Assembly: GCF_023155275.1 (NCBI RefSeq)
Contig: NZ_JALMUV010000002.1
Coordinates: 1 to 64,000, forward strand
Direction: 5' to 3'
Origin: Streptomyces rhizoryzae
GTDB taxonomy: Bacteria; Actinomycetota; Actinomycetes; Streptomycetales; Streptomycetaceae
DNA: 64,000 bases
In this document: positions 34,614 through 44,074 of the stretch, piece after piece
How positions within the stretch are numbered: the first letter of the stretch is position 1
Layout: each line of letters begins with the position of its first letter
Notes under the pieces: model-generated
What the model saw: only the letters and a program-made list of their open reading frames with translations
Told to the model about the DNA's origin: nothing
Database searches by the model: none
Made by a program: the position numbers and the translations under genes

Positions 34614-36398
34614 GTGCACCCACGCATCGAGGACTACGCGCTGATCGGCGATCTCCAGACCGCCGCGCTCGTGGGGCGGGACGGCTCCATCGACTGGCTG
34701 TGCCTGCCCCGCTTCGACTCCCCCGCCTGCTTCGCCGCGCTGGTCGGCGGCCGGGACAACGGCCACTGGACGCTGGCCCCCCGCTCCCCCGAGGCCCGCT
34801 CCACCCGCGCCTACCGCGGGGACTCGCTGATCCTCGACACCGTCTGGAAGACCCCCGAGGGCGCCGTCCGGGTCACCGACTTCATGCCCCAGCGCGACCG
34901 GATGCCCGATGTGGTCCGGGTCGTCGAGGGGCTGCGCGGCCGGGTCGAGATGCGCGGGGTGCTGCGGCTGCGGTTCGACTACGGGCGGGTGGTGCCCTGG
35001 GTGCGGGCCGCCGAGGGCAGCCGGGTGGCGGTCGCCGGCCCGGACTCGGTGTGGCTGCGCGCCCCGTCCCTGGGCACCACCTACGGCAAGGACTACAGCA
35101 CCCGCTCGGACTTCACCGTCGGCGCCGGCGAACGCACCGCCTTCGTGCTGACCTGGCACCCCTCGCACGAGCCCCGGCCCGAGCAGATCGACCCGTTCCG
35201 GGCGCTGGCGGACACCACCGAGGACTGGCACGCCTGGTCCGCCCGCTGCCGCTACGACGGGCCCTATCGCGAGGCGGTGATCCGCTCCCTGATCACCCTC
35301 AAGGGGCTCACCTACGCGCCGACCGGCGGCATCGTCGCGGCCCCCACCACCTCACTGCCCGAGGACCCCGGCGGGGTCCGCAACTGGGACTACCGCTACT
35401 GCTGGCTGCGGGACGCCACGCTGACCCTGAACTCCCTGCTCGCGGCCGGCTATCTGGAGGAGGCCGGCGCCTGGCGGGACTGGCTGCTGCGCGCGGTCGC
35501 CGGCGCTCCCGAGGACCTCCAGATCATGTACGGGCTGGCCGGGGAGCGGCGGCTGCCGGAGTTCGAGGTGCCCTGGCTGTCCGGGTACGACGGCGCGCTG
35601 CCGGTCCGGATCGGCAACGCCGCCGTCGAACAGCGCCAGCTCGACGTCTACGGCGAGGTGATCGACTCCTTCCACGTCGCCCGCACCGCGGGACTGCCCG
35701 CCGAACCGCACGCCTGGAGCATCCAGCGGACGCTGGTGGAGTACCTGGAGTCCACCTGGCGCGATCCCGACGAGGGCATCTGGGAGATCCGCGGGCCGCG
35801 CCGGCACTTCGTGCACTCCAAGGTGATGGCCTGGGTCGCGGCCGACCGCGCGGTCAAGGCGCTGGAGCGCAACCCGCGGCTCGGCGGCGACCTCGGCCGG
35901 TGGCGGGCGATGCGCGACGCGGTGCACCGCGAGGTCTGCGCCCGCGGCTACGACACCGACCGCGGCACCTTCACCCAGTCCTACGGCTCGGCCCAGCTGG
36001 ACGCCGCGACCCTGCTCATCCCCCGGGTCGGCTTCCTGCCAGGCGACGACCCGCGGGTGGTCTCCACCGTGGACGCCGTGCGCCGGGAGCTGACCCACGA
36101 CGGGCTGGTGCGCCGGTACAGCACCGAGGGCGAGCCGGTCGACGGGCTGCCGGGCAGCGAGGGGACGTTCCTGGTCTGCTCGTTCTGGCTGGCGGACGCG
36201 CTGCTGCTGACCGGCCGGCGCCGGGCGGCCCGGGAGCTGTTCGAACGGCTGCTGGAGCTGCGGAACGACGTGGGGCTGCTGGCCGAGGAGTACGACCCGG
36301 CGACCCGGCGCCAGTGGGGCAACTTCCCGCAGGCGTTCAGCCACATCGGCCTGGTGGGGACCGCCTTCGCGCTGGGCGGCGGGCCGGGGGCAGACTAG
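34614..36398 (+). CDS. glycoside hydrolase family 15 protein (glucoamylase/trehalase-like)
   Basis: 594-residue cytoplasmic enzyme. The N-terminal beta domain (IEDYALIGDLQTAALVGRDGSIDWLCLPRFDSPACF) is typical of the actinobacterial branch that includes mycobacterial trehalase. The (alpha/alpha)6 barrel shows the substrate motif NWDYRYCWLRDATLTLNSLL and the late block AEEYDPATRRQWGNFPQAFSHIGLV. The GTG start has GGAGG seven bases upstream. Trehalase versus another glucosidase cannot be decided from sequence. An SDR gene follows four bases later. Confidence 0.92.
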   Translation: MHPRIEDYALIGDLQTAALVGRDGSIDWLCLPRFDSPACFAALVGGRDNGHWTLAPRSPEARSTRAYRGDSLILDTVWKTPEGAVRVTDFMPQRDRMPDVVRVVEGLRGRVEMRGVLRLRFDYGRVVPWVRAAEGSRVAVAGPDSVWLRAPSLGTTYGKDYSTRSDFTVGAGERTAFVLTWHPSHEPRPEQIDPFRALADTTEDWHAWSARCRYDGPYREAVIRSLITLKGLTYAPTGGIVAAPTTSLPEDPGGVRNWDYRYCWLRDATLTLNSLLAAGYLEEAGAWRDWLLRAVAGAPEDLQIMYGLAGERRLPEFEVPWLSGYDGALPVRIGNAAVEQRQLDVYGEVIDSFHVARTAGLPAEPHAWSIQRTLVEYLESTWRDPDEGIWEIRGPRRHFVHSKVMAWVAADRAVKALERNPRLGGDLGRWRAMRDAVHREVCARGYDTDRGTFTQSYGSAQLDAATLLIPRVGFLPGDDPRVVSTVDAVRRELTHDGLVRRYSTEGEPVDGLPGSEGTFLVCSFWLADALLLTGRRRAARELFERLLELRNDVGLLAEEYDPATRRQWGNFPQAFSHIGLVGTAFALGGGPGAD

Positions 36399-36402
36399 GC
36401 CC

Positions 36403-37158
36403 ATGGATCTTGGACTCACCGACCGGACGTACCTCCTCACCGGCGCCACCCGGGGGCTGGGCCACGCCACCGCCCGCGCGCTGGTCGCCGACGGCGCCAA
36501 CGTGGTGCTCACCGGGCGCACCGCCGCAGCCGCGGCCGAGGCCGCCGCCGAGCTGGGCGACCGGGCCCTGGGCCTGGCCGCCGACAACGCCGACCCCGAG
36601 GCGCCGGCCCGCCTGGTGGCGGCCGCCCGGGAGCGCTTCGGCCGCTTCGACGGCGTCCTGATCAGCGTCGGCGGCCCGGCGCCGGGCGCCGCCGCCGACA
36701 CCACCGACGAGCAGTGGCGGACCGGCTTCGAGACGGTCTTCCTCGGCGCGGTCCGGCTGGCCCGCACCGCCGCGGAGGAGCTGGGCGAGGGCGGCGTCAT
36801 CGGCTTCGTGCTCTCCGGCTCCGTCCACGAGCCGATCCCCGGCCTGACCGTCTCCAACGGCCTGCGCCCGGGCCTGGCCGGCTTCGCCAAGTCCCTCGCC
36901 GACGAACTGGGCCCGCGCGGCATCCGCGTCGTGGGCGTGCTGCCCGGCCGGATCGCCACCGACCGGATGACCCAGCTCGACGAGCTCTCCGGCGACCCCG
37001 AGGGCTCCCGGGCCCGCAACTGCGCCGCGATCCCGCTGCGCCGCTACGGCGACCCGGCGGAGTTCGGCCGCACCGCCGCCTTCCTGCTCTCCCCCGCCGC
37101 CTCCTACCTGACCGGCGTGATGCTCCCGGTGGACGGCGGGGCCCGGCGGGGGTTCTGA
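36403..37158 (+). CDS. SDR-fold protein lacking the YxxxK active site
   Basis: 251-residue short-chain dehydrogenase homologue. The cofactor motif TGATRGLG (14-21) is intact, as is the C-terminal SYLTGVMLPVDGG. In the catalytic strand, however, SGSVHEPIPGLTVSNGLRPGL has no Tyr and has Arg where Lys is expected. A related branch of SDRs shares this SN..R pattern, so the change is probably ancient rather than decay. It may bind NAD(P) without classic reductase chemistry. Four bases after the GH15 gene, so cotranscription is likely. Confidence 0.88.
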   Translation: MDLGLTDRTYLLTGATRGLGHATARALVADGANVVLTGRTAAAAAEAAAELGDRALGLAADNADPEAPARLVAAARERFGRFDGVLISVGGPAPGAAADTTDEQWRTGFETVFLGAVRLARTAAEELGEGGVIGFVLSGSVHEPIPGLTVSNGLRPGLAGFAKSLADELGPRGIRVVGVLPGRIATDRMTQLDELSGDPEGSRARNCAAIPLRRYGDPAEFGRTAAFLLSPAASYLTGVMLPVDGGARRGF

Positions 37159-37228
37159 CCCGGCCCTCCGCGGCGGGGCCCGCAGGCCGTACGCGCCCGG
37201 GCTCGGCCGGGGCCTTCGTACCGGGCCG

Positions 37229-37262
37229 CCCCAGGACGGACCCCGCGCGCTCGCCCCTGGGG
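37229..37262. terminator. weak hairpin between convergent genes
   Basis: CCCCAGG (37229-37235) pairs with CCTGGGG (37256-37262) across a 20-base loop, between the SDR gene and the convergent AmaP gene. Confidence 0.35.
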
Positions 37263-37288
37263 ACGGAAGCGGGACGCCGCGGGCCCGG

Positions 37289-37894
37289 TCAGCTGACCCG
37301 CTCCGCGCGGTGGCGGACCGCGCGCAGCCGTACCTCGGCGGGCAGCCGGTCCAGGCCCGCCGAGGTACGGGCGTGCGCCACCGCCCCCTCGGACAGCCGC
37401 CGCACCACGGTCCCGGGGTCGGCGTGCGGTTCCAGCAGGAGCAGGGCGCGGATCCGGGGGGCGGTGCGGCGGCCGGTCAGCGCCACGTCCGCCCGGTCGA
37501 CGCCGGGCACCGCCTCCGCCTCGGCCGACAGGGCTTCCTCCAGCGCCCGGCCGCGCAGCATCGCGTCCGCCCCGTCGCCGCTGTCGACCCGCACCGCGCC
37601 CAGCCGGCGCCGCCGCAGCTGCGCCAGCAGCCACCACAGCACCAGCACCACCAGCACGGCCAGCGCGGCGATCACCGCCGGCCACCACCAGCCGCGGTCG
37701 GTGAAGCGGGTGCGGTCGCCCGCCGCCAGCAGCACCGCGTCCGGGCGGGTCCACGGCCAGCCGGCGGGCAGGTCCAGGTGGAACCGCGCGGGCAGGTCCA
37801 GTCCGGCCAGCAGCACCGTGCCGCCGGCACCGAGCAGCAGCAGGCCGGCGAGCCCGAGGAGCACCCGGTTGACCGCCCTTCGCACCCCGCGCAC
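37289..37894 (-). CDS. amaP: alkaline shock response membrane anchor protein AmaP
   Basis: 201-residue protein with an N-terminal membrane helix (VLLGLAGLLLLGAGGTVLLAG), a short external loop, a second helix (WWPAVIAALAVLVVLVLWWLLAQL) and a cytoplasmic Asp23-like domain. In staphylococci AmaP tethers Asp23 to the membrane; the same role is inferred here. It is the last gene of a five-gene minus-strand Asp23/Gls24 cluster, seven bases after the DUF6286 gene. Confidence 0.88.
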   Translation of the reverse strand: MRGVRRAVNRVLLGLAGLLLLGAGGTVLLAGLDLPARFHLDLPAGWPWTRPDAVLLAAGDRTRFTDRGWWWPAVIAALAVLVVLVLWWLLAQLRRRRLGAVRVDSGDGADAMLRGRALEEALSAEAEAVPGVDRADVALTGRRTAPRIRALLLLEPHADPGTVVRRLSEGAVAHARTSAGLDRLPAEVRLRAVRHRAERVS

Positions 37895-37901
37895 GCCGCG
37901 C

Positions 37902-38555
37902 TCACCTCCCCTTCGGGCGCCGGACGTCGACGCGCAGCCGCGGCCGGCGGTTCAGGTCCAGCTCCCGCAGGCCGTCGCCGAGCGCCGTGGTGAGGTCGCC
38001 GCGGACCGCGTCCAGCTCCCGGAAGTGCGCCACCGCCCGCGCCCGGGCCCGGCGGCGGCCGACGGTCAGCCGCACGGACTGCACGCCGGAGACCTCCATG
38101 GCCCGGTCGCGCAGCACCAGCGCGGCGGCCCGCCGGTCCAGCCCGGCCCGGAGGCCGGGGACGGCGCGCCGCATCGGCAGCACCGCCCGCAGCCCCGGCG
38201 TGGCGGCCAGCACCAGCAGCCAGATCCCCAGGGCCACCGCGAGCGCCGCGCCGCCCAGCACCCAGGGGTCGTCCAGGTGCCGGGTGGCCAGTTCGTGCGC
38301 CAGCCGCCGGCGCCAGGCCATCGCCGGGTGGCCGGCCCGCACCGCGGCCACGTCGTAGAGCAGCAGCCCGGTGGCGGCCAGCAGGACCAGGGCGACCAGC
38401 GCCGCCGGGACCCGGCGCACCGACCAGAACCGCCCGGCGTGCCCGTCCCCGCCCGGCTGCCGTTCCGCGCTCCCGTGGGGGCCGGGCCCGGCGGCGTCCA
38501 CTGCGTCCGCCGCGTCCTGCTCCGTCCGCTCCGGTGCGCTCCCCCGGCCGCTCAT
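37902..38555 (-). CDS. DUF6286 membrane protein of the Asp23 cluster
   Basis: 217-residue protein. A disordered N-terminus of about 45 residues precedes two membrane helices (PAALVALVLLAATGLLLYDV and GGAALAVALGIWLLVLAATPG). A C-terminal soluble domain of alternating strands and helices follows (VQSVRLTVGRRRARARAVAHF), similar in layout to AmaP and Asp23. The ATG overlaps the preceding gene's stop (ATGA). Function unknown; probably another membrane anchor. Confidence 0.85.
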   Translation of the reverse strand: MSGRGSAPERTEQDAADAVDAAGPGPHGSAERQPGGDGHAGRFWSVRRVPAALVALVLLAATGLLLYDVAAVRAGHPAMAWRRRLAHELATRHLDDPWVLGGAALAVALGIWLLVLAATPGLRAVLPMRRAVPGLRAGLDRRAAALVLRDRAMEVSGVQSVRLTVGRRRARARAVAHFRELDAVRGDLTTALGDGLRELDLNRRPRLRVDVRRPKGR

Positions 38556-38944
38556 CGCACCCGCTCCCGGCCCCGGTCCCCGGCCGGGGGCCCGTTCAGC
38601 CGCTCCACCTGCACCGCCACCTCGGCCACCGTCATCCCCGCCAACGCCCGTACCTTCTCGGTCACCCGGCGGCGCACCAGGCCGCAGTGGGTGCCGAGGG
38701 GGCCGGGGTAGACCAGTTCCACGGCGACCCGCAGGCGGGCCTCGCCGAAGGGCGGGCGGACCTCGCGGCGGGCCACCGTCACCGTCGCGTGCGCATCGGT
38801 GCGGCCGTCGGGCGACGCGGTGCGCAGCGCCTCGCGGGCCGCCCGTGCGGCGATCTTGGCGACCACCCGGTCGGCGATCCGGGTCGCGCCGCGCTCACCC
38901 TCCGGTACGCCGGCGCCGGCGGCCGGCGGGGTCACCGTCGCCAT
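38552..38944 (-). CDS. Asp23/Gls24-like soluble protein
   Basis: 130 residues. ATRIADRVVAKIAARAAREAL is the Asp23-type first helix; then VTVARREVRPPFGEARLRVAVELVYPG and VRRRVTEKVRALAGMTVAEVAVQVERL follow the family order. The sequence is more divergent than the main Asp23 protein of this cluster and may form mixed assemblies with it. It overlaps the DUF6286 gene by four bases. Confidence 0.82.
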   Translation of the reverse strand: MATVTPPAAGAGVPEGERGATRIADRVVAKIAARAAREALRTASPDGRTDAHATVTVARREVRPPFGEARLRVAVELVYPGPLGTHCGLVRRRVTEKVRALAGMTVAEVAVQVERLNGPPAGDRGRERVR

Positions 38945-38950
38945 CCGGGC

Positions 38951-39154
38951 TCACCGCCGCCGGATGTCGCGGTCGCCGGTACCGGTGCGCGTACGGAAGA
39001 ACTCTCCGGCCGCCAGGTCCCCGTCCAGGAACCTGCCGGCCACGAACCCGACGGCGCCCAGCGCCGCCACCAGCACGAAGGCCCCGAATCCGCCGAAATA
39101 TGCGGCGAAGCCCAGCGCCATCCCGGCCACGAGGCCGACCACGGTCATGCTCAT
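38951..39154 (-). CDS. small two-helix membrane protein of the Asp23 cluster
   Basis: 67 residues: MSMTVVGLVAGMALGFAAYF and GFGAFVLVAALGAVGFVAGRF form a tight helical hairpin; the tail DGDLAAGEFFRTRTGTGDRD is polar. It occupies the place that DUF2273 proteins take in other Asp23 clusters. GAAGGAG lies seven bases before the ATG. Six bases separate it from the next gene. Confidence 0.78.
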   Translation of the reverse strand: MSMTVVGLVAGMALGFAAYFGGFGAFVLVAALGAVGFVAGRFLDGDLAAGEFFRTRTGTGDRDIRRR

Positions 39155-39191
39155 CGTGCGCTCCTTCGCTCCCGCTCCGGCCGGCGCCGGG

Positions 39192-39653
39192 TCAGTGGAT
39201 CCGCGGTTCCGGTTCCGCTTCCTCGTCGGCCTCGTCGGGCAGCTTCACATCACTGACCGCGATGTTGACCTCGACGACCTCCAGGCCGGTCATCCGCTCC
39301 ACGGCGGAGATCACGTTCTCCCGGACGTCCCGGGCCAGCTCCGCGATGGCGACCCCGTACTCGACCACGATCTCCAGGTCGAGCGCGGTCTGCACCTCGC
39401 CGACCTCGGCCTTCACCCCGCGGGTCGCGGTACCGGACCGGCCACCGGGCACCCGTTCGCGCATCGCGCCGAGCGTGCGGGCGAAGCCGCTGCCCATCGC
39501 GTGAACGCCCGGCACCTCGCGGGCCGCGAGCCCGGCGATCTTCTCCACCACGCCGTCGGCGATGGTGGTCCGGCCGCGCTCCGCGGGGTCGCCGCCGCCC
39601 CGCCGGACCGGCGGTTTCGTCGCGTCCGCGCTCTGCTGACTCTCGGTCGTCAT
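39192..39653 (-). CDS. Asp23/Gls24 family envelope stress response protein
   Basis: 153-residue soluble protein with the full family sequence: GRTTIADGVVEKIAGLAAREVPGVHAM, then VKAEVGEVQTALDLEIVVEYG and IAELARDVRENVISAVERMTGLEVVEVNIAVSDV. Such proteins form membrane-linked assemblies that answer envelope or alkaline stress. It is the first gene of the cluster (ATG at 39653, AAGGGA upstream) and is divergent from the following gene. Confidence 0.92.
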   Translation of the reverse strand: MTTESQQSADATKPPVRRGGGDPAERGRTTIADGVVEKIAGLAAREVPGVHAMGSGFARTLGAMRERVPGGRSGTATRGVKAEVGEVQTALDLEIVVEYGVAIAELARDVRENVISAVERMTGLEVVEVNIAVSDVKLPDEADEEAEPEPRIH

Positions 39654-39880
39654 CGCCGTCCGTCCCTTCTCCGCTCCTGCCGCTCCACCCGGCCGCAGCC
39701 GGCTTGGCAGCCACCCGGCCGCTTTCGGGCGAAATACACTGTTCGCCCCGATCCACACTAGGCGCGGATGGCGGGACGCGCTCCGGGGGCGCGGCAGCGG
39801 AGTGCCGCACCCTGCCCCGGCGGGCCGCCTGGGGCAGGCTGGGGACGTGGACCGGCACGGTCCGGGAGAGAGGTGACGCG

Positions 39881-40636
39881 GTGGCCGCGGACGAGCTGGC
39901 ACGCACCGTACGGGAGCAGGTCGGGACCGGCCGGATCCTGCCGCTCGGCGGGCCGGCGGACGGCGCGTGGATCACCGAGCGGGCGGCCCGCGCGGCGCTG
40001 CTGCGGGCCCCGGACATCCCGCCCGGCGTACGCCTGGACGCGCTGCGGCTCGCCCTCGCCGACCCCGGCGGCGCCCCCGAACCGGCCGTCCCGGCGCCGC
40101 CCGGCGCCCTGCCGCCGGGGCCGCTGCGCCTCACCGCGGCCTTCGCCGCCCCGCCCGGCCACCCGCTGCCCGCCCTGGCCGGCCGGCTGCGGGCGGCGCT
40201 GCTGACGGCGGCGGAGGAGGGCTTGGGGCTGGTGGTGAGCGCCGCGGACCTGCGCGTCACCGACCTGCTCGACGCGCCCGCAGCGCCCGTCCCGGCCACC
40301 GGCACCACCGGCACCCCGTCCGCGGCCCCGGCGCCGCCCCCGCCCGCGGCCCCCTACGGCGCCCCAGCCGCCCCGGGCGGACCGGCGCCGGACTCCCCGG
40401 ACGAGCCGGCCGCGCAGGTGCTGGCCGTGCCGGGGGTGGCCCGGCTCGCCCCGGTCTCCCCCACCGGGCGCTCCCGGGCCGTGGTCCGTTCCGGCGGCCA
40501 TGTGCTGGTGCAGCTGGCCACCGCGCCCGGTCACCGCCCGCTGGACGTGGCCCGCGCCGTCCGGCTGGCCCTGGCCGCGCCGCCGACGGCCACGGCCACC
40601 GCCGCGGTCCTGGTCACGGCGGTGGCCGACGGCTGA
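39881..40636 (+). CDS. conserved hypothetical, partner of the Asp23 cluster
   Basis: 251-residue protein. Residues 1-130 (RTVREQVGTGRILPLGGPADGAWITERAA) and 170-251 (VLAVPGVARLAPVSPTGRSRAV, HVLVQLATAPGHRPLDVARAVRLAL) look like two related halves joined by a Pro/Ala linker. The second half recalls the Asp23 strand-helix pattern. Homologues next to Asp23 genes are sometimes labelled nucleopolyhedrovirus P10 family, a name without functional meaning. GTG start with AGAGAGG upstream. Divergent from the asp23 gene with 227 bases between starts. Confidence 0.75.
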   Translation: MAADELARTVREQVGTGRILPLGGPADGAWITERAARAALLRAPDIPPGVRLDALRLALADPGGAPEPAVPAPPGALPPGPLRLTAAFAAPPGHPLPALAGRLRAALLTAAEEGLGLVVSAADLRVTDLLDAPAAPVPATGTTGTPSAAPAPPPPAAPYGAPAAPGGPAPDSPDEPAAQVLAVPGVARLAPVSPTGRSRAVVRSGGHVLVQLATAPGHRPLDVARAVRLALAAPPTATATAAVLVTAVADG

Positions 40637-40717
40637 CCGCGGCGGACGGCGGGGCGGGCACGGGACGGCGGCCGGCCGGCGCGCGGCGGGTGGCCTGCGG
40701 ACGCGCGGGCGGGTGGT

Positions 40718-41497
40718 TCAGTCGCCGACGCCGGCCAGGTCGCGCAGGCGGCGCGCCTGGGCGGCCCGTTCGGCGCGGCGCTGCTCCTCGTACGTCCGGC
40801 CCGCGGCGCCGGCCAGCAGGGCCTTGGTCTCGATGACGGCGTCCCGGGGGGCGGCGAGGAGCGCGGCGGCCAGATCGGCGGCGGCGGCATCCAGCTCCCC
40901 GCCGGGGACGACGAGGTTGGCCAGGCCGATCCGCTCGGCCTCCTCGGCGTGCACGAAGCGCCCGGTGGCGCAGATCTCCAGCGCGCGGGCGTAGCCGACC
41001 AGCCCCACCAGAGGGTGCGTGCCGGCGAGGTCGGGGACCAGGCCCAGGCTGGTCTCGCGCATCGCGAACTGGGCGTCCTCGGCGGCGACCCGCAGATCGC
41101 AGGCGAGGGCGAGCTGGAAGCCCGCGCCGATGGCGTGCCCCTGGACGGCGGCGATGGAGACCAGGTCATTGCGCCGCCACCAGGTGAACGCCTCCTGGTA
41201 CTCGGCGATGGTGGCGTCCAGCGCCTCGTCCGTACCGCGCGCCAGATCGAGGAACGACGGCTCGCCGTCGAACCCCTCGGGGGTGAACGCCTGCCGGTCC
41301 AGCCCCGCGGAGAAGGACTTGCCCTCCCCGCGGAGTATCACGATCCGGACGTTCCCCGGCAGCAGCGAGCCCGCCTCGGCGAGCGCCCGCCACATGGCGG
41401 GGGTCTGTGCGTTGCGCTTTGCCGCGTTGGCGAGGGTCACCGTGGCGATCGCGTCGTCCACGGTGAGCCGCACTCCGTGCCTGTCGAGCAGAGTCAT
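40718..41497 (-). CDS. enoyl-CoA hydratase/isomerase family protein
   Basis: 259-residue crotonase-fold enzyme. Oxyanion-hole regions are GEGKSFSAGLDR and AVQGHAIGAGFQLALACDLRVA; the catalytic region reads FAMRETSLGLVPDLAGTHPL. It probably acts in fatty acid or CoA-ester breakdown; exact substrate unknown. It stands alone in the minus strand, 113 bases from the HTH gene. Confidence 0.92.
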   Translation of the reverse strand: MTLLDRHGVRLTVDDAIATVTLANAAKRNAQTPAMWRALAEAGSLLPGNVRIVILRGEGKSFSAGLDRQAFTPEGFDGEPSFLDLARGTDEALDATIAEYQEAFTWWRRNDLVSIAAVQGHAIGAGFQLALACDLRVAAEDAQFAMRETSLGLVPDLAGTHPLVGLVGYARALEICATGRFVHAEEAERIGLANLVVPGGELDAAAADLAAALLAAPRDAVIETKALLAGAAGRTYEEQRRAERAAQARRLRDLAGVGD

Positions 41498-41610
41498 GAG
41501 GGCGCCTCCGAGTCAGCCACCGCACCTGCGTGCGTAAGTGACTGAACGGTAACCTCCCGGCCGACGGCTCCGACGACCGGGGGGCACCGCTCACACCCGG
41601 AGCCGCGGTC

Positions 41611-41832
41611 TCAGACCGAGGCGGCTTTCTTGCCCCTCGTGGCTCCGCCGCGGCCGCGCAGGACCACACCAGATTCGCTGAGCATCCGGTGCACGAATCC
41701 ATAGGAGCGGCCGGTTTCCTCGGCCAGCGCCCGGATGCTCGCTCCGGCGTCGTACTTCTTCTTCAGGTCTGCCGCGAGCTTCTCGCGCGCGGCGCCGGTC
41801 ACCCGGCTGCCCTTCTTCAGAGTCTCGGCCAC
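41611..41832 (-). CDS. small helix-turn-helix protein
   Basis: 73-residue basic protein. Residues 13-55 (AAREKLAADLKKKYDAGASI, RALAEETGRSYGFVHRMLSE) form a resolvase-like helix-turn-helix; the tail RGRGGATRGKKAA is positively charged and may contact DNA. GTG start with GGAGG six bases upstream. Very conserved in Streptomyces as I recall; target unknown. Confidence 0.85.
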   Translation of the reverse strand: MAETLKKGSRVTGAAREKLAADLKKKYDAGASIRALAEETGRSYGFVHRMLSESGVVLRGRGGATRGKKAASV

Positions 41833-41868
41833 CCGTGCCTCCTCGTGGGAAGTGCGCTCTGGACTCTC

Positions 41869-42197
41869 ATGATCACCCCTCCCCGGCTTCCTGGCCACCC
41901 ATTCCACAAGGTCTGTGGGACATCCTTTGCCGTGCCGCGGGCGCCCGGAGCGGCCGGAATGCCCGACTCCGAGCCGCCGGCGGCCGCCGGGTACGTACCG
42001 TTCCGGGAGAAGTGCCAGGTCAGGCGGTGTGCCGCGGGAGGCGGGGCAGGAGGGCCCGGAAGGCACCGGCGGGCCCGGCAGGCTCGCCGGGGTACCAGCC
42101 GTTCTCACTCAGATGATGGATCACCCATGGGCCGAATGATCCACCCGCCGTGATCCATCCGGCGGGAGGCTCCCCGCCGGGCCGCCTACGGCGGGGG
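41869..42197. other. intergenic region between HTH and ABC-F genes
   Basis: About 330 bases without a credible gene. Near its right end lie two hairpins: CCCGCCG/CGGCGGG (42144-42166) and CCCCGCC/GGCGGGG (42172-42196). Confidence 0.4.
42144..42196 (-). terminator. tandem hairpins after the ABC-F gene
   Basis: Two perfect seven-base inverted repeats in a row (42144-42166 and 42172-42196) directly after the ABC-F stop codon on the minus strand. Confidence 0.65.
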
Positions 42198-43796
<1,599 letters not shown>

Positions 43797-43859
43797 GGAA
43801 AAACTCCAGGGCAGGAAGACGGCGGGTGGGACGGACGGTCCTGAAGCGGTCTGCGCCGT

Positions 43860-43886
43860 CTAATGAACCCAGAGGAGAACTGCCAT
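43860..43886 (-). CDS. candidate 8-residue leader peptide before the ABC-F gene
   Basis: Reads MAVLLWVH then TAG. A -10-like TAGACT at 43893-43898 ends six bases before the ATG, so the transcript would start at the start codon itself (leaderless). ABC-F genes are often controlled by ribosome-mediated attenuation over such short frames. Between its stop and the ABC-F start, ACGGCG can pair with CGCCGT. All this is suggestive only. Confidence 0.4.
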   Translation of the reverse strand: MAVLLWVH

Positions 43887-44074
43887 GGAGGCAGTCTAAC
43901 GGGCCGGTGCAAGTCGCTTTCCGGCGCTGCCGGACCCCACCGCGGGACTGTGAGGCAGGCCACAGGCCGGACGGGCGGGCCGGGCGGCAGGCGGGCGGCC
44001 CGGGGGGCCGTACGCCAACTCGCCCCGGGCGGCGGGGCGGTGCTGCGCCGCGCCGCCCGGAGCGGGCCCGGGCG

